From Terriglobales bacterium (GTDB lineage: Bacteria > Acidobacteriota > Terriglobia > Terriglobales > Acidobacteriaceae): a stretch of DNA of 64,000 nucleotides. This document shows, one piece after another, positions 26,687-34,695 of this stretch. The first letter of the stretch is position 1. Each line of letters starts with the position of its first letter. The position numbers and the translations under genes are program-made. The stretch is from contig DASPRM010000157.1 in assembly GCA_035624455.1 (NCBI GenBank), positions 23,795 through 87,794 of the forward strand. Reading direction: 5' to 3'. The notes under the pieces were generated by a model. The model was not told the DNA's origin and ran no database searches. It saw only the letters and a list, made by a program, of their open reading frames with translations.

Positions 26687-27931
26687 ATGTCCGCGGCTGC
26701 CCTGCTCAGCGTTTCCTCCGCCGCCCAGCGCAGGACGTTGCTGGCCGCCGCTTTGGGCTGGATGTTGGACGCCTTCGACGTGATGCTGTACGCCATGGTG
26801 CTGGCGCACATCATGCGCGACCTGGGCATGAGCAAGGGAACTGCGGGGCTGCTCAACACCCTGACCCTTCTCGCCTCAGGCCTGGGTGGCCTTCTGTTTG
26901 GTTTCATTGCCGACCGTGTGGGCCGCCGCTCCGCCCTGATGTTGAGCATTCTCACCTACTCCATCTTTTCCTTCGCCTGCGGCTTGGCGACTTCCATTCT
27001 GATGCTCGCCTCGTTTCGCTTCATCCTCGGTCTCGGTATGGGCGGAGAATGGAATACAGGCGCCACTCTCGTCGCCGAAACCTGGCCCACAGAACTACGT
27101 TCGAGAGCCCTCGCTGTGGTCCAGAGTTCGTGGGCCATCGGCTACGCTGCTGCCGCGCTGGTCAGCGGCATCGTGCTTCACTACTACAACTGGCGTGTCG
27201 TCTTTTTCGTGGGCATTTTGCCGGCTTTGATAACACTGTGGATTCGTAAAGACGTCCCCGAATCGGAGCTGTGGGCGCGGCACCGGACAACCGCCAACCT
27301 CGGAGGTGCAATTCAAAGCCTGCTTCCCTCCAGCCTCTTTTCATCACAGTACTGGAGTCGCACTCTGGCGCTTCTGTCCCTGAACCTCTTCGGCTTGTTC
27401 GGATGGTGGGGCCTCTTCAGCTGGATCCCTCCCTATCTCTCGCTTCCGGTTTCTCAAGGCGGACGTGGATTTGGCTTGCTCGGTACCACCGGACTGTTGA
27501 TTTTTCTGAATCTGGTAGGAATGTTGCCTGGATATCTCTGCTATGGATGGCTGGCGGAGAAATTGGGGCGCAAGAAGTCTTTCCTCCTCTTTTTCCTGGG
27601 CGCAGCCCTCACGATTCCTCTCTATGCTGCCGCAACCAATCCTCCGTTGATCATGATCCTGGGCGCGATCGTTGCCTTCTTCGGAACCGGATTCTTTTCC
27701 GGCTCAGGCCTGGTCGGCAGTGAACTCTTCCCTACCGAGATTCGCGCCCGCGCTCTCGGTTTCACTTACAACGGCGCACGTACCCTCAGCGCTCTGGCGC
27801 CGTTCATCATTGGCCGTGTAGGACAGGCGAAAGGCCTCGGCCCTGCCTTCTACTTGTGTGCGCTCTCGTTCCTGCTGGCCGCCATCGCCTCCCAGTTCTT
27901 GCCCGAGACTAAGGGAACGTCGTTGTCTTGA
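26687..27931 (+). CDS. Major facilitator superfamily transporter
   Basis: A 414-residue permease with about 12 transmembrane helices. The conserved loop between helices 2 and 3, FGFIADRVGRRSALM, is the MFS signature, and helix 1 has the D in GWMLDAFDVMLYAMV typical of the metabolite:proton symporter subfamily (aromatic acid or sialic acid type carriers). The second loop has GWLAEKLGRKKSF. Its substrate cannot be told from sequence. The start is the ATG at 26687, chosen because helix 1 follows directly. Confidence 0.9.
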   Translation: MSAAALLSVSSAAQRRTLLAAALGWMLDAFDVMLYAMVLAHIMRDLGMSKGTAGLLNTLTLLASGLGGLLFGFIADRVGRRSALMLSILTYSIFSFACGLATSILMLASFRFILGLGMGGEWNTGATLVAETWPTELRSRALAVVQSSWAIGYAAAALVSGIVLHYYNWRVVFFVGILPALITLWIRKDVPESELWARHRTTANLGGAIQSLLPSSLFSSQYWSRTLALLSLNLFGLFGWWGLFSWIPPYLSLPVSQGGRGFGLLGTTGLLIFLNLVGMLPGYLCYGWLAEKLGRKKSFLLFFLGAALTIPLYAAATNPPLIMILGAIVAFFGTGFFSGSGLVGSELFPTEIRARALGFTYNGARTLSALAPFIIGRVGQAKGLGPAFYLCALSFLLAAIASQFLPETKGTSLS

Positions 27932-28267
27932 TATGCAATCGGCAATTGTCGTGAACTGCACAAGATGTTATGTCGCGGCCCCTGACTATTCGTCTTCGGG
28001 ACAAGGTTTGGGTGGAGCAGGGCTTTCAGCCCTGCATTTATGAAGAGGTAAAGAGCGGCTTTTGCCGCTGAGGGACGCTCTTTTGTACGGCGCAGGGTTC
28101 CCTCAGGGGCTGAAGCCCGGATCTTCTACGGCTCTTCCATGCAGGCGTTAAGCCCTGCTCCACCCAGTTGCTGTCGGGACTTGATCCGCTTTGCTTCAAT
28201 GCAAGATAGGTATGTGTCGCGCTAGCCGACCACACTGATCCGGTTGGTTCCGTCGGAGCACAACAGT
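27932..28267. other. Intergenic region with a large palindromic element, no gene seen
   Basis: A 336-bp gap between the convergent MFS and EamA transporter genes. Apart from the 156-bp inverted repeat element described separately, I see no coding frame or promoter worth naming. Confidence 0.6.
28010..28165. repeat. 156-bp palindromic intergenic element
   Basis: Outer arms GGGTGGAGCAGGGCTT (from 28010) and its complement AAGCCCTGCTCCACCC (ending 28165) pair perfectly over 16 bp, extending through mismatches to a shared CTGC/GCAG. Inside are further short hairpins: AGCGGC-TTTT-GCCGCT (about 28053-28068) and GGGGCTGAAGCCC-type (28107-28119). The composite could fold as a long branched stem on either strand. 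It sits between convergent genes, where it could also serve as a bidirectional terminator. Confidence 0.75.
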
Positions 28268-29245
28268 CTATTCGATCGGCTCTACCACCACCGCCGCATC
28301 CTGCTTCTCTGGCAACTGCACCAGCACCGTAGCCGACAGCACCAGCACGATCCCGACAATCTGGCTGCCCCGCATCGTCTCTCCGAGAGCAAAAAACGCA
28401 ATCAGGATCGAGAACACCGGCTCCAGGCAACTAGTCACGATCGCCCTGGTTGGATCCAGATTCTGCAGCCCGGCAAAATAAAACGAAAACGGCAGTAGAA
28501 TCGACATGACCGCAAACACCGCCAGAAACAGCCACTGCGCTCCCGAATAGTGCGCAGCCATGATTTTCCACGGCGGATTGATCACCATCCAGAAGAGAGC
28601 TGTCCAAACAAATACATACAAGAGCACTTTCCAGCGGTCGTGGTGATCCAGCAGGCTAGGCGCGTACACGTTGTAAAAAGCGAACGAAAACGCTGCCACC
28701 TCTGCGGCAATCAGTCCAAGGGTATCCATTCGAAAACCACCCTCGTGAAACAAGCCGATTACCAAGCTAATCCCCACAATCGCCAGCGCCACCGAAATCA
28801 CCTTCATCAACGTCGCCCGCTGCCGGCCTCGCAGCACCATGTACAGCAAGACCCATACCGGAGCCGTGTACTGCAGCACAATTGCGGTGCTTACATTTGT
28901 TTTCTGAATAGCCAGATAGTAGAAGTAGTTCGATGCCACCATCCCGAAAATCGCCAGTGCCAACGCGCGAGCAAGGTCGACGCCAGAGAATCGCAATCCC
29001 GCTCTCCCCCGACGCCACAGCAGAATAGGCGCCAATACCAGGAGCGAAATGGTGGTCCGGCTTTGCGCCAGGATCAAAGGATCGATCGCTGGAAGCCCTT
29101 TGCCCGAGGTAAGCCGTCCCGTGAAAGCAGCTCTCCCCAGGCTTGCGGAGACTCCCCAGCACAGTGTCGCTGCGGCAATGAACAGATAGCCGCGCACGGG
29201 ATGTGGATTATTTCGATAGGACCTGATCGATTTCGTCGCGGTCAA
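28268..29245 (-). CDS. EamA/DMT family transporter
   Basis: An inner-membrane drug/metabolite transporter of about 325 residues with 10 transmembrane segments in two EamA repeats. The first repeat begins GYLFIAAATLCWGVSASLGRAA, and the second begins near IAAEVAAFSFAFYNVYAPSLL and ends with PFSFYFAGLQNLDPTRAIV and LEPVFSILIAFFALGE. Substrate unknown. The frame opens with TTG at 29245, which would overlap the glutaredoxin gene by 38 bases. A GTG at 29197, 10 bp after the glutaredoxin stop, is an equally good or better start and removes the overlap. Confidence 0.88.
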   Translation of the reverse strand: MTATKSIRSYRNNPHPVRGYLFIAAATLCWGVSASLGRAAFTGRLTSGKGLPAIDPLILAQSRTTISLLVLAPILLWRRGRAGLRFSGVDLARALALAIFGMVASNYFYYLAIQKTNVSTAIVLQYTAPVWVLLYMVLRGRQRATLMKVISVALAIVGISLVIGLFHEGGFRMDTLGLIAAEVAAFSFAFYNVYAPSLLDHHDRWKVLLYVFVWTALFWMVINPPWKIMAAHYSGAQWLFLAVFAVMSILLPFSFYFAGLQNLDPTRAIVTSCLEPVFSILIAFFALGETMRGSQIVGIVLVLSATVLVQLPEKQDAAVVVEPIE

Positions 29246-29447
29246 ATCCGATCAATACCTCATCCCCAACCACCAGGGTGGGCGTAGAGCGGCTGTTGTA
29301 TTTGTAGACCAAATCTTCGACTGCTGCGGGATCGGCGGAAACATCGCGGTCTTCGTATTCGATACCTCTCTCCGAGAGGTAGGCCTTGATCGTGTGGCAG
29401 GGCGGTCAGCCCGGCTGAGTGAATACAACGACCTTCCTCGGCTTCAT
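29208..29447 (-). CDS. Glutaredoxin-family protein with in-frame UGA at the active-site cysteine (predicted selenoprotein)
   Basis: A 79-residue thiol-disulfide oxidoreductase read from ATG 29447 through one TGA codon (29408-29406) to TAA at 29210-29208. The active site reads FTQPGUPPCHTIK, so the TGA falls exactly where glutaredoxins of this type have the first Cys of CxxC. The rest is a complete glutaredoxin fold: VVVFT strand, C17, helix IKAYLSERG, and the cis-Pro segment STPTLVVGDEVLIGFD. Homology continues on both sides of the UGA, arguing against decay. A hairpin 24 nt after the UGA could be the SECIS. It lies between the OsmC gene and the EamA transporter gene. Without selenocysteine insertion, only a 13-residue peptide would be made. 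A genuine nonsense mutation is the alternative. Confidence 0.82.
29363..29381 (-). promoter_or_regulatory. Candidate bacterial SECIS hairpin
   Basis: On the minus strand, TACCTCTC-GGA-GAGAGGTA forms a perfect 8-bp stem with a GGA loop. It begins 24 nt after the UGA, with the first loop G about 33 nt from it. As I recall, bacterial SECIS elements are stem-loops just 3' of the UGA, inside the coding region, with a G at the start of the apical loop. Fold and position fit; binding by SelB is unproven. Confidence 0.65.
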
Positions 29448-29488
29448 AGCATGCACAATGCCAGCAATCCTACACTAAACAACAATAT

Positions 29489-29893
29489 TCAATCTCCCAA
29501 CAGCTCCACCTGCGTCGTGATCTTCGCAGTCCTCTCCAGCATGGCTGAGACAGAACAGTATTTCTCTTTCGAGAGTCGCACCGCATCCTCCACTGCCTTT
29601 CGCGATACTGGACCAGTTACCCGATACAGCAAGCGTATGTCCGTGTACACCATGGGTGGATCTTTGGCCCTCTCCCCTTCGGCACTTACTTGCACCCGCG
29701 TGAACGCTTCGCGCTTCTTCCGCAGAATGTTTACTACGTCGTAGGCCGTGCAGGCGCATAACCCGATGAGCACCAGGTCCACGGGACTATTAGCAGTCTT
29801 CTCGCTGCCCGCGTCCACCACAATTGCATGACCGCTGCTCGCCTCGGCGATAAATCGGTCGTTATCTGTCCAACTGGCAGACGCCTTGACCAT
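29489..29893 (-). CDS. OsmC family protein
   Basis: A 134-residue OsmC/Ohr-like protein, probably a thiol-dependent peroxidase or related redox protein in the cytoplasm. The first redox cysteine lies in VLIGLCACTAYDVVNILRKK and the second in LSKEKYCSVSAML, the usual pair. The fold includes VVDAGSEKTANSPVDLVL, the normal substrate-pocket segment. It is closer to the YhfA-type subgroup than to Ohr. It starts 41 bp upstream of the predicted seleno-glutaredoxin in the same direction, which suggests shared redox function. Confidence 0.9.
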   Translation of the reverse strand: MVKASASWTDNDRFIAEASSGHAIVVDAGSEKTANSPVDLVLIGLCACTAYDVVNILRKKREAFTRVQVSAEGERAKDPPMVYTDIRLLYRVTGPVSRKAVEDAVRLSKEKYCSVSAMLERTAKITTQVELLGD

Positions 29894-29970
29894 TCAATCC
29901 CCTCTCGTACATCAATTCACATTTCTGACCTTGCGCTGGTCCTCGGTTTTGGGGTTGTCCATTCTTCACT

Positions 29971-31398
29971 TCAACGCCGATTGTCCGTTTGTGGCTCCGG
30001 ATGAATCAGCACCCGAAACAATCCAGGCGCTTCCTGTTTGAAGCGTGTCTCCATGGCCGTCATCACTTCGTGAACGCGCGACAAGGGAAGGTCGTCCTCC
30101 ATGGTGCAATGGCACGAAACGTAGAGCTTCCCGCCTACTCGCTTGAACTGCATTTCGTGAACGTCCTTGACCTCCTGAAATTGAGGAGCGATCTCCTTGA
30201 GCTTGCGTTCCAGGGCTGCATTCTGCACCAGTTCATCCCCGGTCTCGATAGTTGCAGGCTCACTCTCAATGTGCGTCAAAATGGTCGAGATCTCCCCAAT
30301 CTGCTCGCGTATCTCCTCCTCGAGTTGCGTTACCCGGTCATGCGCCTGTTTCAGCGGAAGAGTCTCCTGCATCTCCAGATGCTGCTCTACGTGCAGTCTG
30401 CCATGCAAGTCCTGAATGCTGATGTCGTGCACTCCCAGGTTATGCCGCGCAGCCACGGCACGGATGCGATCAAAGATGTTTTCGCCGCGTACCGCCCGCG
30501 GCAACGAGTGCACCACTACGTCGGCATCCGGAAGAATGCGGCGCGCTGCTGCCGTCACCTCTCCCACCACCTCCTCCGATTTTTGAAACGTGACATTGCG
30601 GCTCAAGGCCACCGACAAATCCGCAAAGTAGCGGTTGCCTGACCGCCGAATTCGAGCCCGGTCCACCTCCAGCACCCCCGGAACGCCGGAAACCGCCTCG
30701 ATTACCTTGCCTCGCGCACCTTTGGGAGCAGCGTCCAGCAGAGCATCAGTGGTCTGCCGTGCCAGGCGCCAACTCACCGAGATCACCACTCCCGCCACAA
30801 ACAAGGCTGCGATCGGATCGGCTCTTTCCAGCCACGCGAGTTGGAAACGCTCACCCACCCAAACCAGTGCCAGTCCCAGAATCACCACTGCGCTTGACCA
30901 GATGTCGGTTCGGAAATGTAGCGCATCCGCCTGCAGCGCCTGGCTGTCATACTTATCCGCAATTCGTTGTAGAGCCCGTGATCGCCACCAGTCCACCACC
31001 ATGGAGAGTGCCATGACCGCGAACGCCGCCAGCGAAGGTTCGATCTCCACCATGTGAAAGAACAGGCGCTTGATGGCTTCCCAGATGATCCAGGCACAGG
31101 TGAGCAGCAGCAGCCCGGTTTCCAGAAAGGCGGAGAAGCTCTCGATCTTGCCATGGCCGTACTGATGCTCCGCATCCGCCGGCTTGTCCGACACTCGGAC
31201 CGACATCAGCGTGATCACTGCGGCCACCAAATCGAGTCCAGAATGTAGAGCTTCTGAGAGTATGCCCAAGCTGCCCGTGCTTAAACCAACCACAATCTTC
31301 AGCACTGTGACCGCAATCGCCGCCCACACTGAGTTCTGCGCCACGGAGCGTTTCTCCGTGTGCATCGCGCTGCTCGTGAGCGTGGTCGTGTCGGACAT
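29971..31398 (-). CDS. Cation diffusion facilitator transporter with three C-terminal dimerisation-type domains
   Basis: An inner-membrane divalent metal/proton antiporter, 475 residues from the ATG at 31398. Six transmembrane helices occupy about 1-215. The intramembrane metal site is formed by HSGLD in helix 2 and HFRTD in helix 5, both HxxxD, which favours zinc or a similar metal. Normal family members have one cytoplasmic ferredoxin-like domain. Here three related units follow: GVLEVDRARIRRSGNRYFAD (unit 1), VHDISIQDLHGRLHVEQHLE (unit 2) and VHEMQFKRVGGKLYVSCHCT (unit 3), each with a strand and a helix. The extra units explain the added length. The frame opens at 31443, but 31398 is more likely the start. 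Confidence 0.9.
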   Translation of the reverse strand: MSDTTTLTSSAMHTEKRSVAQNSVWAAIAVTVLKIVVGLSTGSLGILSEALHSGLDLVAAVITLMSVRVSDKPADAEHQYGHGKIESFSAFLETGLLLLTCAWIIWEAIKRLFFHMVEIEPSLAAFAVMALSMVVDWWRSRALQRIADKYDSQALQADALHFRTDIWSSAVVILGLALVWVGERFQLAWLERADPIAALFVAGVVISVSWRLARQTTDALLDAAPKGARGKVIEAVSGVPGVLEVDRARIRRSGNRYFADLSVALSRNVTFQKSEEVVGEVTAAARRILPDADVVVHSLPRAVRGENIFDRIRAVAARHNLGVHDISIQDLHGRLHVEQHLEMQETLPLKQAHDRVTQLEEEIREQIGEISTILTHIESEPATIETGDELVQNAALERKLKEIAPQFQEVKDVHEMQFKRVGGKLYVSCHCTMEDDLPLSRVHEVMTAMETRFKQEAPGLFRVLIHPEPQTDNRR

Positions 31399-31544
31399 AG
31401 CTCTTCTGATTATCCCTGTTCGCCACTGAAGCAGCCAAGCCAAACCCGCCAGAAACCCGGCCTGGCGCTTCCGAAATCGAGGCGCAGATGTGCTACGATG
31501 GCCTCTCCACCCTAGTTGTGTTTCACGATCGGAGACAATTGAGA

Positions 31545-32654
31545 ATGCGATTTTTGGGTCTACTACTCCTCCTCACTTCGACCCTTGCCGTCTGCCAGCA
31601 GGGGGCCAAACCCGCTCCCAAAGCAAGCGGGAGCCAGACCACGCCGCCGGCAGCGTCCTCCTCGCCCAACTTCGGCCCGGCGGGCTCCAACAAAGACTCG
31701 GCCGCCCCTGCTTTTGAGGTTCCTCCCAATGCCGCAGTCATCACAGTAACTGGGATTTGCGATCTGAAATCGGCTGGCACCGCATCTTCTGACTGCAAGA
31801 CTACCGTTACCCGCGCTGAGTTCGAACGCCTTGCTGACGCCCTTAAGCCCAATCTTCCTCCCGCAGCCAAACAAAAACTCGGCGAAGATTACACCCGGGC
31901 GCTGGTCTTTTCGGCTGAAGCTAAGAAGCGAGGGCTCGATCAGGGTACCCGCCTCGAGGAAGTCATGCGCTTCATCCGCATGCAGGTGGTAGCTCAAGAG
32001 CTGCTGAAGGAGCTTCAGGAGCAGGCCAAACCCACCCCTGAACAGGTCGCTCAGTACTACAAGGATCACGAGTCTCAATACCAGGAAGTCACGCTGAAGC
32101 GCATCTTCCTTCCCAAGAACCGCTCCGATGCCAAACCCGACGACAAACCGGATGAGGCTGCATTTTCCGCCAACGCCGAGAAGATTCGCGCCCGCGCTGC
32201 CGCGGGCGAAGATTTTGACAAGCTCCAGAAAGAGGTCTTCGAGGCCGCCGGCTTCAAGACTCCTCCGCCTACCACCATTCCCGCATGGCGACGTCAGTCC
32301 GTACCCGCCAGCCAGGCTGCCGTGTTCGACCTCAAGCCCGGCGAAGTTTCCCAGGTGCTTCCAGAGACTATTGGAGCTTATATCTATCGTCTCGAATCCA
32401 AGCGCACCCTTCCCCTGGACCAGGTGAAGCCGGAGATCGAGGCCAACCTGTCACAGGAGAAGTTCACTGCCGAAATGCAGTCCCTTACTTCCGGCGTGAA
32501 GACCGAGCTAAACGAGGCCTATTTCCACATTCCGCAACAGCATCCACCAGCGGAAGGCTCGGTGTCTCAGCCGAGTGCTTCAAAAGCCGCCTCCACTGGG
32601 CCAACCGCAGCCAAACCCGCTGCTCCCAAGGAGCCTGCAACACAATCCAAGTGA
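31545..32654 (+). CDS. Parvulin-type peptidyl-prolyl isomerase (SurA/PrsA-like), exported
   Basis: A 369-residue protein that probably aids folding of envelope proteins. A signal peptide (1-18, LLLLLTSTLA) is followed by a cysteine, perhaps lipoylated although the box LAVC is weak. The SurA-like N-terminal helices run about 60-170. The parvulin domain begins near EVTLKRIFLPKNRSDAKPDD and includes DFDKLQKEVFEAAGFK, WRRQSVPASQAAVFDLKPGEVSQVL and the terminal strand IGAYIYRLESKR. The C-terminal 45 residues are Ser/Pro/Ala-rich and probably disordered. It overlaps the next gene by 4 bases. Confidence 0.85.
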   Translation: MRFLGLLLLLTSTLAVCQQGAKPAPKASGSQTTPPAASSSPNFGPAGSNKDSAAPAFEVPPNAAVITVTGICDLKSAGTASSDCKTTVTRAEFERLADALKPNLPPAAKQKLGEDYTRALVFSAEAKKRGLDQGTRLEEVMRFIRMQVVAQELLKELQEQAKPTPEQVAQYYKDHESQYQEVTLKRIFLPKNRSDAKPDDKPDEAAFSANAEKIRARAAAGEDFDKLQKEVFEAAGFKTPPPTTIPAWRRQSVPASQAAVFDLKPGEVSQVLPETIGAYIYRLESKRTLPLDQVKPEIEANLSQEKFTAEMQSLTSGVKTELNEAYFHIPQQHPPAEGSVSQPSASKAASTGPTAAKPAAPKEPATQSK

Positions 32655-33772
32655 CCAGCGCCACCAAACCCACCGTCATTGTGACCGGGGTCTCAGGCAA
32701 TCTTGGACTCCGGTTACTCCGGCAGTTGTCCGGGTTTGACGTGATTGGTGTGGATATGTACCCGCCCCGTAGCGATTCTCTCGCCCGCTTTGAAGCCATG
32801 GATCTCGGGCTCGAATCGTCCTGTCAGCAGATGGTGCGGCTGCTGCGCGATTCCGGCGCCCGCTCCGTCGTTCATCTGGCGTTCGTGCTTGATCCCCTGC
32901 GCACCGGGGTGCTCGATTTGAATCGCATGTGGCAGATCAACGTCGCTGGCACTGCACGTGTGATGGAGGCGATAACAGAAGTCAACCGCAGCGGAGGCCA
33001 AGTCGAGACATTCATCTTTATCGGCAGTGTTTCTGCCTACGGCCCTCAGACCCCTGGGCCAGTGCGCGAGACCCATCCCCTGGCCGCTCACACGCTGCCC
33101 TACGCGATCCACAAGAAGGAAGCGGATGATGTGGTTCGCCACCGGGCAGGAAATCTTGCCCGCTGCACCACCTACCTGCTTCGACCCCACATTTTCACCG
33201 GCGCCTCCATGCAGAACTATATGGTCGGGGCCTTGCGCGGCACTCCCACTGGCAATGCTCCCCGAGCCGAGAAAATGCGAGAACGTGGAGAGCGTCTGCC
33301 CATGCTTCTCCCCCGCGGCGAAGAATACCTTCACAACAAACTTCAGTTTGTTCACGTGGATGACGTCGCCCGGCTGCTGACATATATCCTGCGCCAGCCC
33401 GGCAAGGGAAACGAATTACTGATCTTCAATGTCGCCGGCCGCGGCTATCCCTTGACGATCCAGGATTGCGCCCGCATCTCTGGGCAGAAAATCGTGCAAC
33501 TGCCGGGCAAATGGTTGTGCCGAGCCGCTCTCAGGCACTACTGGAACCGTGGTATCTCCGGGGTTCCGCCTGAAGCCTTCCCCTACATGATCGGCTCCTA
33601 CACGATGGATACCACCCGCCTGCAGAAATTCCTGGGCGATGACTATTCGCGGGTGATTCAGTACACGGTCGAAGATGCCCTTCTCGACAGCTTCCGCACC
33701 GAGGAGGAATCCCGGCTCTTCGCTCGCAACCTGGAAGCCAAAACCAAAGAGGCAGCCCGCTCCCGCGCTTGA
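32651..33772 (+). CDS. NAD-dependent epimerase/dehydratase family protein
   Basis: Short-chain-type NAD(P)-dependent enzyme of 373 residues. The Rossmann motif TGVSGNLGLRLLRQL (about 12-26) and the catalytic YAIHKKEAD (YxxxK) are present. The upstream FIFIGSVSAYG supplies the Ser. Later, HNKLQFVHVDDVARLLTYIL is the typical sugar-nucleotide epimerase segment. The substrate is unknown. It starts with GTG, whose GTGA overlaps the stop of the parvulin gene, so the two are probably co-translated. Confidence 0.87.
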   Translation: MTSATKPTVIVTGVSGNLGLRLLRQLSGFDVIGVDMYPPRSDSLARFEAMDLGLESSCQQMVRLLRDSGARSVVHLAFVLDPLRTGVLDLNRMWQINVAGTARVMEAITEVNRSGGQVETFIFIGSVSAYGPQTPGPVRETHPLAAHTLPYAIHKKEADDVVRHRAGNLARCTTYLLRPHIFTGASMQNYMVGALRGTPTGNAPRAEKMRERGERLPMLLPRGEEYLHNKLQFVHVDDVARLLTYILRQPGKGNELLIFNVAGRGYPLTIQDCARISGQKIVQLPGKWLCRAALRHYWNRGISGVPPEAFPYMIGSYTMDTTRLQKFLGDDYSRVIQYTVEDALLDSFRTEEESRLFARNLEAKTKEAARSRA

Positions 33773-33900
33773 AGATTCGCTAGCCCATGATTGCTGCACA
33801 TCCGTTCCGGAAATAGTTAATTGAGGAGCCGTGCTGAGCCCCGCCCGCGGGCGAAGCACCTATGTTTTTTGGGGCCACAGGGAATTCTTATTTCACGTCC

Positions 33901-34695
33901 TCACACGTCACCGGATACTTTCCCCTTCTTCCCCCGATACAGCCCCGCAATCCCGAATGTGTACGGTGTCCACGAGACATAGTGGAATCCGATGTCTCGC
34001 ATCCGTCCCAGAATCTCCTCGGGCGCCGGAAAACGTGCCACCGAAGCCGGAAGGTACGCGTACGGCCCCTTCACGCCCGAAATCATCGTGCCTAACTTGG
34101 GCAACACGTGCCGGAAATACCCACGGTACAAACTACCCATCAGCCCTTTCGGTTCGCCAAAATCCAGAATCCCCACTTCCCCGGAATGGCGCAACACTCG
34201 ATAAATTTCCGACAGGCCCGCGTCGTAATCGGCCAGATTGCGAAATCCGAAAGCCGCTGTGACCAGATCTACCGAATCCGAAGCCAGAGGGAGCCGTAAC
34301 GCATCTCCTTCCACCCACCGAATCCCCGTCCCCTGGCCCTTTGTCTTGGCTCGCTGCAGCATGGCATGGGAAAAGTCCGCACCCAAAACAAGGGGCAACC
34401 CTCCCTTGTTCTTCGCCTCCCTCAGTAGAGCGAAGCTCATATCGCCGGTACCGCAACATAGGTCCAGCAGCCGTGCTCCCGGACGGATCAGCACCGCTCC
34501 AAAATTGCGGGCCGTCCGCCGCCACCATGTGCGGTCGACGTTGAACGAGAGGATATGATTCAGCAGGTCGTAGCGCGGCGCAATCGAAGTGAACATCTCG
34601 CGCACCGCCCGCGCCGCAGCTTCACGATCCTTCGCTCCTTCGGGAGTAGCCCCAACCACTGTGGCTCTCTTCTGATTTTCAGTGGAAGTCGACAC
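33901..34695 (-). CDS. ubiE: Demethylmenaquinone methyltransferase (UbiE/MenG)
   Basis: SAM-dependent C-methyltransferase making menaquinone from demethylmenaquinone, the last step in the pathway. It has 264 residues with MFTSIAPRYDLLNHILSFNVDRTWWR near the N-terminus, the SAM-binding LLDLCCGTGDMSFAL, and GDALRLPLASDSVDLVTAAFGFRNL. The last motif is the UbiE/MenG signature. Ubiquinone synthesis is not indicated nearby, so menaquinone is the likely product. Its ATG follows the aroB stop with no gap, so the two are probably co-transcribed. Confidence 0.92.
   Translation of the reverse strand: MSTSTENQKRATVVGATPEGAKDREAAARAVREMFTSIAPRYDLLNHILSFNVDRTWWRRTARNFGAVLIRPGARLLDLCCGTGDMSFALLREAKNKGGLPLVLGADFSHAMLQRAKTKGQGTGIRWVEGDALRLPLASDSVDLVTAAFGFRNLADYDAGLSEIYRVLRHSGEVGILDFGEPKGLMGSLYRGYFRHVLPKLGTMISGVKGPYAYLPASVARFPAPEEILGRMRDIGFHYVSWTPYTFGIAGLYRGKKGKVSGDV

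Noticed and set aside
28550..29287. A 245-codon plus-strand frame
   Set aside because: Antisense to the EamA transporter and to part of the glutaredoxin. It is rich in Arg, His and Gln, typical of a shadow frame.
29208..29447. Reading the glutaredoxin as an ordinary pseudogene with a nonsense mutation
   Set aside because: The single stop is exactly at the active-site codon, the rest of the frame is intact and conserved, and a SECIS-like hairpin follows. Kept only as the alternative.
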